From positions 62,001 to 126,000 of the forward strand of contig CAAFUF010000001.1 of the NCBI GenBank assembly GCA_900766135.1: 64,000 nt of DNA. Direction: 5' to 3'. Below the pieces are notes generated by a model. That model was not told the origin of the DNA and did not search any database. It worked only from the letters and a program-made list of their open reading frames with translations. Within the stretch, counting starts at the first letter, position 1. The number at the start of each line of letters is the position of its first letter. Both the position numbers and the translations under genes were made by a program. This stretch comes from Paenibacillaceae bacterium (GTDB lineage Bacteria > Bacillota > Bacilli > Paenibacillales > Paenibacillaceae). Shown here piece by piece: positions 9,491 to 17,733 of this stretch.

Positions 9491-10393
9491 ATGAAAGCGG
9501 ATACAGGGCGCGCGAAAAAACTTTCAGAGAGAATGCTGCCCTATATTTTCATTAGCCCCGCCGTATTACTAATCACTTTATTGGCTATAGTGCCTTTGCT
9601 TTACTCCGTATACATCAGCATGCTGAACTATAACCTTTCATTACCAAACAGCATGATCAAGTTTGGGGGATTGGAAAACTACCGATATATGTTCAGCAAT
9701 GGCCCGTTTATGAAGTCGATCGGGTGGACGCTGGTTTTTACATTCTTCACGGTGGCTATAAACGTAACGTTAGGCATGGTGCTGGCACTCATTTTGAATA
9801 ATGAGAAAGTTAGCAGGCAGACAAGGATTTTCAAAAGCCTATTTATTCTACCGATGATGTTGGCTCCCGTCGTATCGACAACGATGTGGAAGATCTTGTT
9901 TGGTGCCATTTACGGCCCAATCAATTATATAATCCAGTCACTCGGGTTGGAAGCGGTCGCCTGGACAGGAGAAACGCTACCGGCAAAGATCGCCATTATT
10001 ATCATCGATGTTTGGGGTTCTACACCATTTTGTATGCTCATCTTGATCGCAGCTTTGCAAACGGTGCCAAAGGATATTTATGAAAGTGCATATATCGACG
10101 GGGCTACCCGCTTCAAAACGTTCTTTAAGATTACACTGCCTCTGATTCGGAATTTTATAGCGCTGGTCGTTTCGTTGCGCGTGATGGACGCTTTGAAGAT
10201 ATTTGATTCGATTATGATCTTGACGGACGGTGGGCCAGGGGACTCCACAGAAACGATGGGAACGATGATTTACAAGACAGCGTTTCGTTATATGAACGTT
10301 GGGGCAGGCTCTGCCGGAGCGTTGATATTCTTTGCGATCATCGTCGTCGTCACGCTGTTATTTCTGAAAGTGCTTCGTAACGAACGACAATAG
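9491..10393 (+). CDS. Sugar ABC transporter permease, MalF/UgpA type
   Basis: A 300-residue membrane permease. The first segment is LPYIFISPAVLLITLLAIVP, and the EAA loop is ESAYIDGATRFKTFFKITLP near residue 195-215. Five or six further hydrophobic segments follow. The start at 9491 has AAAGGGGTGAGGGG in front; the in-frame GTG at 9401 touches its own AGGAG and is unlikely. First gene of a permease-permease-binding protein-GH2-GH2 operon controlled by the divergent repressor. Confidence 0.9.
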   Translation: MKADTGRAKKLSERMLPYIFISPAVLLITLLAIVPLLYSVYISMLNYNLSLPNSMIKFGGLENYRYMFSNGPFMKSIGWTLVFTFFTVAINVTLGMVLALILNNEKVSRQTRIFKSLFILPMMLAPVVSTTMWKILFGAIYGPINYIIQSLGLEAVAWTGETLPAKIAIIIIDVWGSTPFCMLILIAALQTVPKDIYESAYIDGATRFKTFFKITLPLIRNFIALVVSLRVMDALKIFDSIMILTDGGPGDSTETMGTMIYKTAFRYMNVGAGSAGALIFFAIIVVVTLLFLKVLRNERQ

Positions 10394-10409
10394 AAAGGGG
10401 GGGAGAACT

Positions 10410-11243
10410 ATGAAAAAGCATTATGCCGAAAAAAGCGCGCTCTACCTGTTGTTACTGCTATTCGTCGTCCTGTTTTTGTTTCCCATCTATTGGGCTGTGA
10501 CGACGTCGTTCAAGTCGGTAGGCCAAATCATGAAAGTACCTCCTGAATTTTTTCCCTCCCAGTGGGTTTTGGGAAACTATGTCGAGGTCTTTACGGAGCA
10601 TCAGATCGGAACTTATTTTCTGAACAGCTTAATCGTCGCCGTAACGACAACGGTATGCACTTGTTTCGTTGCCACATTTGCCGGCTACGGATTTTCGCGG
10701 TTCAGGTTCAAAGGCAAAGCCTTTTGGCAATATGCCATTATCGTCATGCGGATGGTTCCCGGACTCGTGTTTATCATCCCTTACTATATTATCTTTCAAA
10801 AACTGGGGATTCTCGACACGCTGTTTGGGCTCATTATCGTTTACATTACCGCCTCGCTGCCATTGGCCATCTGGCTGTTTATGGGCTTCTTTGATGAGTT
10901 GCCGACCGAGATGTTTGAAGCGTCCCGCATTGACGGCTGCAGCGAATTCGGCACCTATTGGAGGATCGCCTTGCCTTTGATCGTGCCAGGGATCGTCGTA
11001 GCTTCCATTTTGGTATTCCTGGCGGCCTATAATGAGTTCAGCTTGTCGCTGGTTCTCGTATTCACGGATCAAAACAAGACGCTTCCGCTTGGGATCAGCG
11101 GCATGATTCAACTGCAGAAGGACACGCCGTTTGGCACCTTGGCTGCTGCGGGCACCATCGCTTTCATACCGGCACTCATTCTTGCGTTAACGACGCAAAA
11201 ATACGTCCAAGCCGGGATTACCGCCGGAGCGGTCAAAGGTTAA
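10410..11243 (+). CDS. Sugar ABC transporter permease, MalG type
   Basis: A 277-residue permease paired with the gene 16 bases upstream. Begins with a short basic segment and ALYLLLLLFVVLFLFPIYW. The EAA loop reads FEASRIDGCSEFGTYWRIALPL near 173-193, and the C-terminus ends in YVQAGITAGAVKG as in MalG/LacG relatives. AAAGGGGGGGAG precedes the ATG. With the MalF-type partner it forms the channel for a di- or oligosaccharide whose linkage is probably that cut by the downstream GH2 enzymes. Confidence 0.9.
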   Translation: MKKHYAEKSALYLLLLLFVVLFLFPIYWAVTTSFKSVGQIMKVPPEFFPSQWVLGNYVEVFTEHQIGTYFLNSLIVAVTTTVCTCFVATFAGYGFSRFRFKGKAFWQYAIIVMRMVPGLVFIIPYYIIFQKLGILDTLFGLIIVYITASLPLAIWLFMGFFDELPTEMFEASRIDGCSEFGTYWRIALPLIVPGIVVASILVFLAAYNEFSLSLVLVFTDQNKTLPLGISGMIQLQKDTPFGTLAAAGTIAFIPALILALTTQKYVQAGITAGAVKG

Positions 11244-11274
11244 AAAAGAATATACTTTCTAGGGGGAACTGAAG

Positions 11275-12705
11275 ATGAGAAGAAAGTGGAAACTAACGAT
11301 GGCGTGCTTATTGGCATCCACACTGGTTCTTGGAGCATGCGGCGCGAAAAAGGATGAGGCTGCGGCGCCGGAAGGCGAAGGGGATATCAAAGAAATCACG
11401 GTGCAGGCCCCTGACGTGCTTGGGATCAAGTTGGAGGATCTGAACGGTGGAGGAACACTGGGAGGGCAATACGAAGGACAAAAGATTATCGTTGCCACAA
11501 GAGCGGGTGATTTTGCGGACGCTTTGAAAAATGCCGCCCAATATTTCGAACAAGCTTCGGGCGCGAAGGTGGAAATTCAAAGTTTTCCGGCAGGAACTGA
11601 TGTGGAGAAAATCCAGCTCGACCTGAATACAGGAAATCACTTTGATGCCGTTTTGATGCCGGTGGCTAACGTGCACGGTTATGCGGAAGGTGGACTGATC
11701 CAGGATTTGCAGCCTTATGTTGATTCCATCGGAAGCCCCAATTTAGATTTGGAGGATTTTATCCCAAGCTTGTTGGAGAGCTATGGCAAATATAAAGGGA
11801 AGTTGGTTGCTTTCCCGTACAAGCCGGATTCGCAGCTTTTCTTCTATCGTAAAGACCTGTTCGAAGACCCGGAGATCCAGAAGCAGTATAAGGAGAAAAC
11901 AGGGAAAGAGCTGGTGGTGCCGACTACAGTTGAGGATTTCCTTGCGACGGCCGAGTTCTTCACGCAGAAATATAATCCCGATTCTCCGACCAAATACGGG
12001 TATAGTTCAATGGCATCCAAGACCAACAGCCGTTTGATCTGGCAAAATCGGTTGGCGGCATTCGGCGGGAAAGACGTTGATGAAAATTTCAAACCGGCAT
12101 TCAATAACGAAGCGGGCCTAAAAGCCATGGAAACGATGCTTGAGTTGCGCAAATATGCTCCGTCGGAATGGCTTCAATTAGGATGGGATGAAGCTAACGC
12201 GTTGTTCGCCAGCGGCGAGGTGGCCATGATGGAACAATGGCCTGGGCTGTTCAGCACAATCGAAGGCGAACAATCGAAGGTCAAAGGGAAGGTTGGTTTT
12301 GGTGTTACGCCAGGAGGGTCGCCGACGATGGGCGGTTGGGCGATCGCGATGACGAATACGACCAAGTATCCCGAAGCGACCTATAAATTCTTGGAATACG
12401 TCACCTCGAAAGACGGGGAATTGTTGAAAATCGGATACACCATGGATCCGACCCGGACATCCAATTTTGAACGTCCGGAAGTGATGGCCTCCAATCCGAT
12501 GTATCCGGCCCTTCTGGATTCCTTATCGGCTGCTAAAATTTTGGTCGATCCGGATGTGCCGTTCGTTTCATCGAAGTTGAACGATATTATGGAGAATGCG
12601 ATTCAGGCGGTCTTAAGGGATTTCCTGGCACCGCAAGAAGCACTGGATCAAATGGAGAAGGAATTTGAAAGAGAAATTGAATATGTTGGCTTGGGGCAAT
12701 CATGA
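11275..12705 (+). CDS. Sugar-binding lipoprotein of importer 2
   Basis: A 476-residue extracellular binding protein. The signal peptide ends in LGAC with Cys22 as the lipidation site, then an acidic linker. The body matches family-1 sugar-binding proteins (EGQKIIVATRAGDFADALKN near 65, GEVAMMEQWPGLFS near 318, PTMGGWAIAM near 343). AGGGGGAA lies in front of the ATG. Its stop overlaps an in-frame ATG of the GH2 gene by one base (ATGA), showing translational coupling of uptake and cleavage. Confidence 0.9.
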   Translation: MRRKWKLTMACLLASTLVLGACGAKKDEAAAPEGEGDIKEITVQAPDVLGIKLEDLNGGGTLGGQYEGQKIIVATRAGDFADALKNAAQYFEQASGAKVEIQSFPAGTDVEKIQLDLNTGNHFDAVLMPVANVHGYAEGGLIQDLQPYVDSIGSPNLDLEDFIPSLLESYGKYKGKLVAFPYKPDSQLFFYRKDLFEDPEIQKQYKEKTGKELVVPTTVEDFLATAEFFTQKYNPDSPTKYGYSSMASKTNSRLIWQNRLAAFGGKDVDENFKPAFNNEAGLKAMETMLELRKYAPSEWLQLGWDEANALFASGEVAMMEQWPGLFSTIEGEQSKVKGKVGFGVTPGGSPTMGGWAIAMTNTTKYPEATYKFLEYVTSKDGELLKIGYTMDPTRTSNFERPEVMASNPMYPALLDSLSAAKILVDPDVPFVSSKLNDIMENAIQAVLRDFLAPQEALDQMEKEFEREIEYVGLGQS

Positions 12706-12722
12706 GGGGAGTTGCAAACAAC

Positions 12723-14507
12723 ATGAATGGCATAAATACGCGCGGGGAATACCCGCGCCCTCAGTTTGAGCGAGAATTGTGGCTAAGTTTAAACGGGGAA
12801 TGGCAATTTCAGTTTGACGATCAGCAGGTTGGGATAACTGAAGGGTGGTTTAAGGATAAAGAGTTGGAAGAAACGATCCGTGTGCCTTTCTGTTATCAAA
12901 GCGAGTTAAGCGGAATCGGCGTTACAGAATTCCACGATACCGTATGGTATAAGAGAACGATCGATATTCCCGAGGAGATGAAGGGAAAGCGGATCATTTT
13001 ACACTTCGGAGCGGTGGATTATGCTTCTACGGTTTGGGTGAATGGCCAGATGGTGGTAACCCACGAAGGGGGGCATACCCCGTTTAGTGCAGACATTACC
13101 CATGCGTTGAAGGAATCCGGTTCAAATACAATAACGTTGCGTGCCCAAGATTTCAGCAAGGACGTCACCTTGCCGCGCGGTAAGCAGTACTGGAAGGAAC
13201 AGTCCGAACTGATCTTTTATACTTCGACGACAGGAATTTGGCAGCCTGTATGGATTGAGGCGGTAGCGCCGATTCATTTGCGCCAGGTGTATTATTATCC
13301 GGATATCGACCGGAATGAAATCGGGATCCATTACGCTCTGGAGGGCTGGACGGAAAAGGCGGAAATCGCGCTGCAGACCGTCATTTCCTTTGAGGGAGAA
13401 ACGCTGGTTTCCGACGAATGCAAGATGACGGCCCCGGAGCAGAAGCGACGGATCGAACTGCATGACTTCAACGACCATGGCATGGGACGATGGTGGAGCC
13501 CGGAACATCCGAATCTGTATGAGGTGGAATACCGGGTGTTCGTTAACGGCGAATTGCTCGATTCAGTCCGTAGTTACTTCGGGATGCGCAAGGTATCCGT
13601 GGACAGCGGCAAGCTGTGTCTAAATAACCGTCCGTTTTATATGAAGGCCGTTCTGGATCAAGGTTACTTTCCGGGAGGGATCTTAACGGCCCCGTCCGAT
13701 GAGGACCTGCGACGCGATGTGGAGCTGACCAAGCGCATGGGGTTCAACAGCGTCCGGAAACATCAGAAGATCGAAGATCCACGCTTTCTGTATTGGTGTG
13801 ACAAATTGGGACTCGTCGTTTGGGGAGAGGCTGCCAATGCCTATGCTTTCAGCGAGAATTACGCGAAAAGGTTTACAGCCGAATGGGCCGAAGCCATTCA
13901 TCGCGATTTCAACAGCCCTTCGATCATCACTTGGGTGCCGCTGAATGAAAGCTGGGGGATCCCGAACGTGAAGGTGGACGAGCAGCAACGTCAGCATGCC
14001 ATCGCGATGTACCACTTCACCAGATCGCTGGATCCGACGCGGCTGGTTATTTCCAACGACGGTTGGGAGCATGCGCAATCGGACTTGTGCACAATCCATG
14101 ACTATCGGTGGGATTACGAGGATTTAATCCAAAAATACAGCCGGATTGAAACGGCGCTCGACGCTCCGCAAAATCGGGATATGTATGTGAAGGGCTACCG
14201 TTACGAGGGACAACCCGTTTTGATGACGGAATTTGGAGGAATTTCATTTCAGACTGGAGTTCAGAGCGGTTGGGGGTACTCGGGAGCCAGCGATCTTAAG
14301 GATTTCGAACAGCGGGTGAAGGCCGTCATTCAGGCCATGCACGATTCGCCGTTAATCCAAGGCTACTGCTATACGCAATTAACCGACGTGGAGCAAGAAA
14401 TCAACGGGTTGCTAACCTTTGATCGCGAACCGAAACTTCCTTTGGATACGATCCGGCGATTTAACGAAGGGAAGTTTGGACCAGAGGAGGAGTTAGAACT
14501 ACCATGA
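12723..14507 (+). CDS. Glycoside hydrolase family 2 enzyme, paralogue A
   Basis: A 594-residue cytoplasmic GH2 protein without a signal peptide. It has an N-terminal sugar-binding sandwich (NGEWQFQFDD, VDYASTVWVNG), an immunoglobulin-like domain ending at RSYFGMRKVSV, and a TIM barrel with acid/base Glu409 in PLNESWG and nucleophile Glu503 in MTEFGG. GH2 includes beta-galactosidases, glucuronidases, xylosidases and alpha-L-arabino-pyranosidases/furanosidases, so the substrate is open. At ~590 residues it is much shorter than LacZ. Start 12723 has GGGGAG 11 bases upstream; ATG 12702 overlaps the preceding stop. Closest relatives in the window are 14504-16276 and 24204-25958. Confidence 0.88.
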   Translation: MNGINTRGEYPRPQFERELWLSLNGEWQFQFDDQQVGITEGWFKDKELEETIRVPFCYQSELSGIGVTEFHDTVWYKRTIDIPEEMKGKRIILHFGAVDYASTVWVNGQMVVTHEGGHTPFSADITHALKESGSNTITLRAQDFSKDVTLPRGKQYWKEQSELIFYTSTTGIWQPVWIEAVAPIHLRQVYYYPDIDRNEIGIHYALEGWTEKAEIALQTVISFEGETLVSDECKMTAPEQKRRIELHDFNDHGMGRWWSPEHPNLYEVEYRVFVNGELLDSVRSYFGMRKVSVDSGKLCLNNRPFYMKAVLDQGYFPGGILTAPSDEDLRRDVELTKRMGFNSVRKHQKIEDPRFLYWCDKLGLVVWGEAANAYAFSENYAKRFTAEWAEAIHRDFNSPSIITWVPLNESWGIPNVKVDEQQRQHAIAMYHFTRSLDPTRLVISNDGWEHAQSDLCTIHDYRWDYEDLIQKYSRIETALDAPQNRDMYVKGYRYEGQPVLMTEFGGISFQTGVQSGWGYSGASDLKDFEQRVKAVIQAMHDSPLIQGYCYTQLTDVEQEINGLLTFDREPKLPLDTIRRFNEGKFGPEEELELP

Positions 14508-16276
14508 CAGAAGAACCTAGATCGGAATATCCGCGTCCGCAATTTGTCAGATCATCGTGGCGCAGCCTGAACGGATCGTGGTCGTTTGCGTTTGATGATC
14601 GAAATCTCGGGGTGAAGGAGAAGTGGCATCAAGGGTCAGCGGAATTTCCAATGGAAATCCGCGTGCCCTTTTGTTACCAAAGCGAGCTTAGCGGCATCGA
14701 GGACAAAGGGGTGCACGAGCGCGTCTGGTACGAGAAAACCTTTACGATCCCTGATGAATATGCGGGGAAACGAGTGATTTTGCATTTCGGTGCAGTGGAT
14801 TACGAGTGCCGGGTTTGGGTGAACGGCATGCCGGCAGGCAACCACCGAGGCGGTTTCTCTTCCTTTTCATTCGAGATCAGCGATCTGATTGCCGGGAAGG
14901 ATAACCGGATCACCGTGATGGCTCGGGATGTTCTTCAGGATTTGACGATTCCTCGGGGCAAGCAGTACTGGAAGGCCAAAGGAGAGGTGATGTGGTTTAC
15001 GAACATGACCGGGATTTGGCAGTCCGTCTGGCTTGAGTTTGTGGATGACGTTTATTTGGAAAAGGTTCGATTCACGCCGCATCTGGATACGAATGAAATC
15101 GAAATTCAAGCCTTTATGGACGGCTGGGATGAACGATACCGGATCGAATTGGATACGCGTATCGAATTTGCCGGAGAAGTGATCGCTGAAGAACGCAGAC
15201 GCCTCCTTGCCGGAACCGAAAGCTGGCGCGTCAACCTGCGGGATTTTAACGATCACGGCCTGGGTCGGTGGTGGTCGCCGGAGAAACCCAACCTGTACGA
15301 CGTTCATTTTGAGCTGAAAGTGGACGGGCAGACAGTGGATTCAGTTGACAGTTATTTCGGAATGCGCAAGATCTCGGTCGATGGCGGGAAGCTATGCCTG
15401 AATAACCGGCCTTATAAGATGAAGCTCGTGCTGGATCAAGGCTATTTTCCCCAAAGCCTGTTGACGGCCCCGACAGAAGAAGCGCTGCGCCGTGATGTCG
15501 AATTGTGTAAGGAAATGGGATTCAACGGAATGCGTAAGCATATGATGGTGGCGGACCCTCGATACCTGTATTGGTGTGACAAGCTAGGCGTGTTGGTTTG
15601 GGGAGAAATGGCGGCTGCCTATGTCTACAATGAGCAGTATGCTTATCGAATGATCGAGGAATGGAAAGAAGTCCTCGAGCGCGATTACAATCATCCCTCC
15701 ATCGTCGTTTGGGTTCCCCTGAATGAAAGCTGGGGAGTTGCGGATATCTATTACAACGAGAAACAGCAGCACCATGCGCAATCTCTGTACCATATTACGA
15801 AATCGGTTGATTCTACGAGACTGGTGATTTCCAACGACGGGTGGGAGCATTGCAAATCAGACTTATGTACGGTGCATGATTATTGCAAAGACCCTGAAAT
15901 CTTGGAGCGCCGCTACTCGAATATTGACAATATCCTTACCGATATGCCAGGACTTGAGGGACGTAAGTTCATATATAACCCAGGTTTCTCCTATCAAGGC
16001 GAGCCGGTGCTGTGCACTGAATTCGGGGGAGTCAATTACCATGTCGAGCCAAGCTCACCTGTGGTGGAGCCAAGAGCTGAGAACGACGAGCAATATATTT
16101 CACAATTGGTTGACGTGATTCATCCTTACGTGTCTTCCAAACTGGTTCAAGGGTATTGTTACACGCAATTAACGGATACCGAAACCGAAATTTGCGGCTT
16201 GTTGACCTGGAATAGGGAGCCCAAGGTCCCGTTAGAGGTTATTCGGAAAATTAACGAAGGATATCGTGAATTTTAA
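14504..16276 (+). CDS. Glycoside hydrolase family 2 enzyme, paralogue B
   Basis: A 590-residue GH2 enzyme whose ATG overlaps the stop of paralogue A (ATGA). Same domain order, with EYPRPQFVRSSWRSLNGSW at the start, GMRKISVDGGKLCLNNRPYKMK at the barrel entry, acid/base Glu408 (PLNESWG) and nucleophile Glu506 (CTEFGG). It differs from paralogue A mainly in the region after the nucleophile (VNYHVEPSSPVVEPRAE), which lines the active-site rim in GH2, so the two probably cleave different linkages or leaving sugars. Last gene of the operon; a strong terminator follows 24 bases later. Confidence 0.88.
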   Translation: MTEEPRSEYPRPQFVRSSWRSLNGSWSFAFDDRNLGVKEKWHQGSAEFPMEIRVPFCYQSELSGIEDKGVHERVWYEKTFTIPDEYAGKRVILHFGAVDYECRVWVNGMPAGNHRGGFSSFSFEISDLIAGKDNRITVMARDVLQDLTIPRGKQYWKAKGEVMWFTNMTGIWQSVWLEFVDDVYLEKVRFTPHLDTNEIEIQAFMDGWDERYRIELDTRIEFAGEVIAEERRRLLAGTESWRVNLRDFNDHGLGRWWSPEKPNLYDVHFELKVDGQTVDSVDSYFGMRKISVDGGKLCLNNRPYKMKLVLDQGYFPQSLLTAPTEEALRRDVELCKEMGFNGMRKHMMVADPRYLYWCDKLGVLVWGEMAAAYVYNEQYAYRMIEEWKEVLERDYNHPSIVVWVPLNESWGVADIYYNEKQQHHAQSLYHITKSVDSTRLVISNDGWEHCKSDLCTVHDYCKDPEILERRYSNIDNILTDMPGLEGRKFIYNPGFSYQGEPVLCTEFGGVNYHVEPSSPVVEPRAENDEQYISQLVDVIHPYVSSKLVQGYCYTQLTDTETEICGLLTWNREPKVPLEVIRKINEGYREF

Positions 16277-16300
16277 TAGCTGAGAGGACTGAAGTACCGT

Positions 16301-16349
16301 CACAAAAAGCTTATGTCACGCAAGGGTGCGCTGGCATAAGCTTTTTGTG
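16301..16349. terminator. Terminator after GH2 paralogue B
   Basis: CACAAAAAGCTTATG (16301-16315) pairs perfectly with 16335-16349 around a 19-base loop. It separates the GntR-controlled operon from the cre-controlled GH43 gene. Confidence 0.8.
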
Positions 16350-16361
16350 CTAGTTCACAAA

Positions 16362-16398
16362 TGAAAACGTTGACAATCACCGGAGAAGGGATTATGTT
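16362..16398 (+). promoter_or_regulatory. Promoter P1 with embedded cre box (GH43 gene)
   Basis: TGAAAACGTTGACA (16362-16375) fits the CcpA cre consensus at every position. Its last six bases TTGACA are a consensus -35. The -10 TATGTT (16393-16398) follows after exactly 17 bases. CcpA bound here should block RNA polymerase when preferred sugars are present. The same layout recurs at 17538 and 24098. Confidence 0.8.
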
Positions 16399-16407
16399 GA
16401 TGAAAAC

Positions 16408-16440
16408 CAAATAAAATGTTTGTAATAAAACAAATATTTT
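16408..16440 (+). promoter_or_regulatory. Probable operator A downstream of P1
   Basis: A 33-bp AT-rich element starting about +3 from P1, with the core TTTGTAATAAAACAA (16419-16433). It is aligned, at the same distance from the -10, with the elements at 17584 and 24145. A perfect inverted repeat TAATAAAA-N6-TTTTATTA (16423-16444) overlaps it. Likely bound by the ArsR-type regulator encoded at 23033. Confidence 0.6.
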
Positions 16441-16480
16441 ATTAGTCTTTCAGACGCAGGTCGAATTTAGGAGGAAAAAC

Positions 16481-17455
16481 ATGGAGCAAAGTACATTTTC
16501 AAACCCGATTTTGTCAAACGGTGCCGATCCTTGGGTTATTCGGCATCCCGATGGAAGCTACTATATGTCGGTCACTTTAGGAGATCGCATCGCTCTTTGG
16601 CATAGCCAAACACTGACCGGACTCGGTCAGGTTCAACCGAAGACGGTCTGGGTTCCTGAGCCGAACGGACCTTTTTCCCGCAACCTATGGGCGCCGGAGC
16701 TGCACCGCATCGATGGGCACTGGTACATCTATTATACCGCCAACGACGGCGGCGGGGACGACACAAGACGCATCTGCGTACTTGAACTTACGGGTGATGA
16801 TCCGATGAACGGCGAGTGGTGTTTTAAAAGCGCGGTGAACACGGAAGTTCCGGGCCTCGACGGAACCGTGATCCAGCATCAGGGGGAGCTGTATTTCTTT
16901 TATTCCGGTTACGGCCACTTTCCCGATTACGGTTCGGCGATTTATGCTGCCCGCATGACCAATCCGTGGACGCTGACAGGTCCGAATGTGCTGATTTCGG
17001 CCCCGACGGAACCTTGGGAGAAGCAAGGCGGGATGGCGATTAACGAAGGACCGGTCTTCTTGCGTCGTAACGGGTGGATTAACCTGGTCTTCTCGGCGAG
17101 TGCGACGTGGTCGGATGATTACTGCCTTGGGATGACGAGGATTCCGGAATCCGCGGACCTGCTTGACGCGAAGTCCTGGATCAAGCAGGATGGGCCCGTT
17201 TTTGCCAAGCATCCGTCATCCGGGGTCTACGCGCCGGGCCACAACAGCTTTACCGTTTCCCCGGACGGCTCCGAGGATTGGATCGTCTACCACGCTTACG
17301 ATTATTCCGAGGCGCACCAACAACGCTCGGCGGGTTCTCCCCGCAGTACCAGAATCCAAAGCTTCGGCTGGAAAGCGAACGGGATGCCGGATTTCGGGAT
17401 ACCCACCGGCGTTGGCGTACCGATTCCGCGGCCTTCCGGAGAACGAAACGCGTGA
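16481..17455 (+). CDS. Glycoside hydrolase family 43 enzyme, cytoplasmic
   Basis: A 324-residue five-bladed beta-propeller glycosidase without signal peptide. The GH43 catalytic set is visible: general base Asp16 in GADPWV, pKa-modulating Asp127 in GLDGT, and general acid Glu189 in INEGP. GH43 members are alpha-L-arabinofuranosidases, beta-xylosidases, arabinanases or galactosidases; the context (GH2, GH42, GH35, GH43 lipoprotein) fits release of arabinose or galactose side chains. The secreted paralogue at 21514 shares APELHRIDGHWYIYY-like and EDWIVYH motifs. TAGGAGGAAA lies in front of the ATG. Transcribed from P1. Confidence 0.9.
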   Translation: MEQSTFSNPILSNGADPWVIRHPDGSYYMSVTLGDRIALWHSQTLTGLGQVQPKTVWVPEPNGPFSRNLWAPELHRIDGHWYIYYTANDGGGDDTRRICVLELTGDDPMNGEWCFKSAVNTEVPGLDGTVIQHQGELYFFYSGYGHFPDYGSAIYAARMTNPWTLTGPNVLISAPTEPWEKQGGMAINEGPVFLRRNGWINLVFSASATWSDDYCLGMTRIPESADLLDAKSWIKQDGPVFAKHPSSGVYAPGHNSFTVSPDGSEDWIVYHAYDYSEAHQQRSAGSPRSTRIQSFGWKANGMPDFGIPTGVGVPIPRPSGERNA

Positions 17456-17537
17456 ATTTAATTACAACTTTTTTGAAACTAAAGGTTTGATTTGAAACAT
17501 CATGTGATTTCTTTAAAAAAATCGATAAACACTCGAA

Positions 17538-17574
17538 TGAAAGCGTTGACATCGGGACGAACGGGGATTATAAT
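17538..17574 (+). promoter_or_regulatory. Promoter P2 with embedded cre box (importer 3)
   Basis: Consensus cre TGAAAGCGTTGACA (17538-17551) ends in the -35 TTGACA (17546-17551). A perfect -10 TATAAT (17569-17574) follows at 17 bases. This is a consensus sigma-A promoter, so control must be by repression: CcpA at the -35 and the element just downstream. Confidence 0.85.
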
Positions 17575-17583
17575 CAACGCAAA

Positions 17584-17616
17584 GATACAAAATATTTGTA
17601 ATAAAACAATAATATC
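17584..17616 (+). promoter_or_regulatory. Probable operator B downstream of P2
   Basis: A 33-bp element beginning GATACAAAA and ending in TATC, with the core TTTGTAATAAAACAA (17595-17609). It is identical at 27 of 33 positions to the element at 24145-24177 and lies at the same distance from its promoter. ACAAA-ATA-TTTGT inside it is a small palindrome. Confidence 0.65.
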
Positions 17617-17733
17617 ACTTCGTGGTAACTGTCTTGATGGTGGAGGGGGTTGGGCCGATCCGAAAGGGGCGATGAGGTCAAGCGGTAATATCGGGGGTTG
17701 CTGAGTTTTGAGATTAATCTACGGGAGGATCAT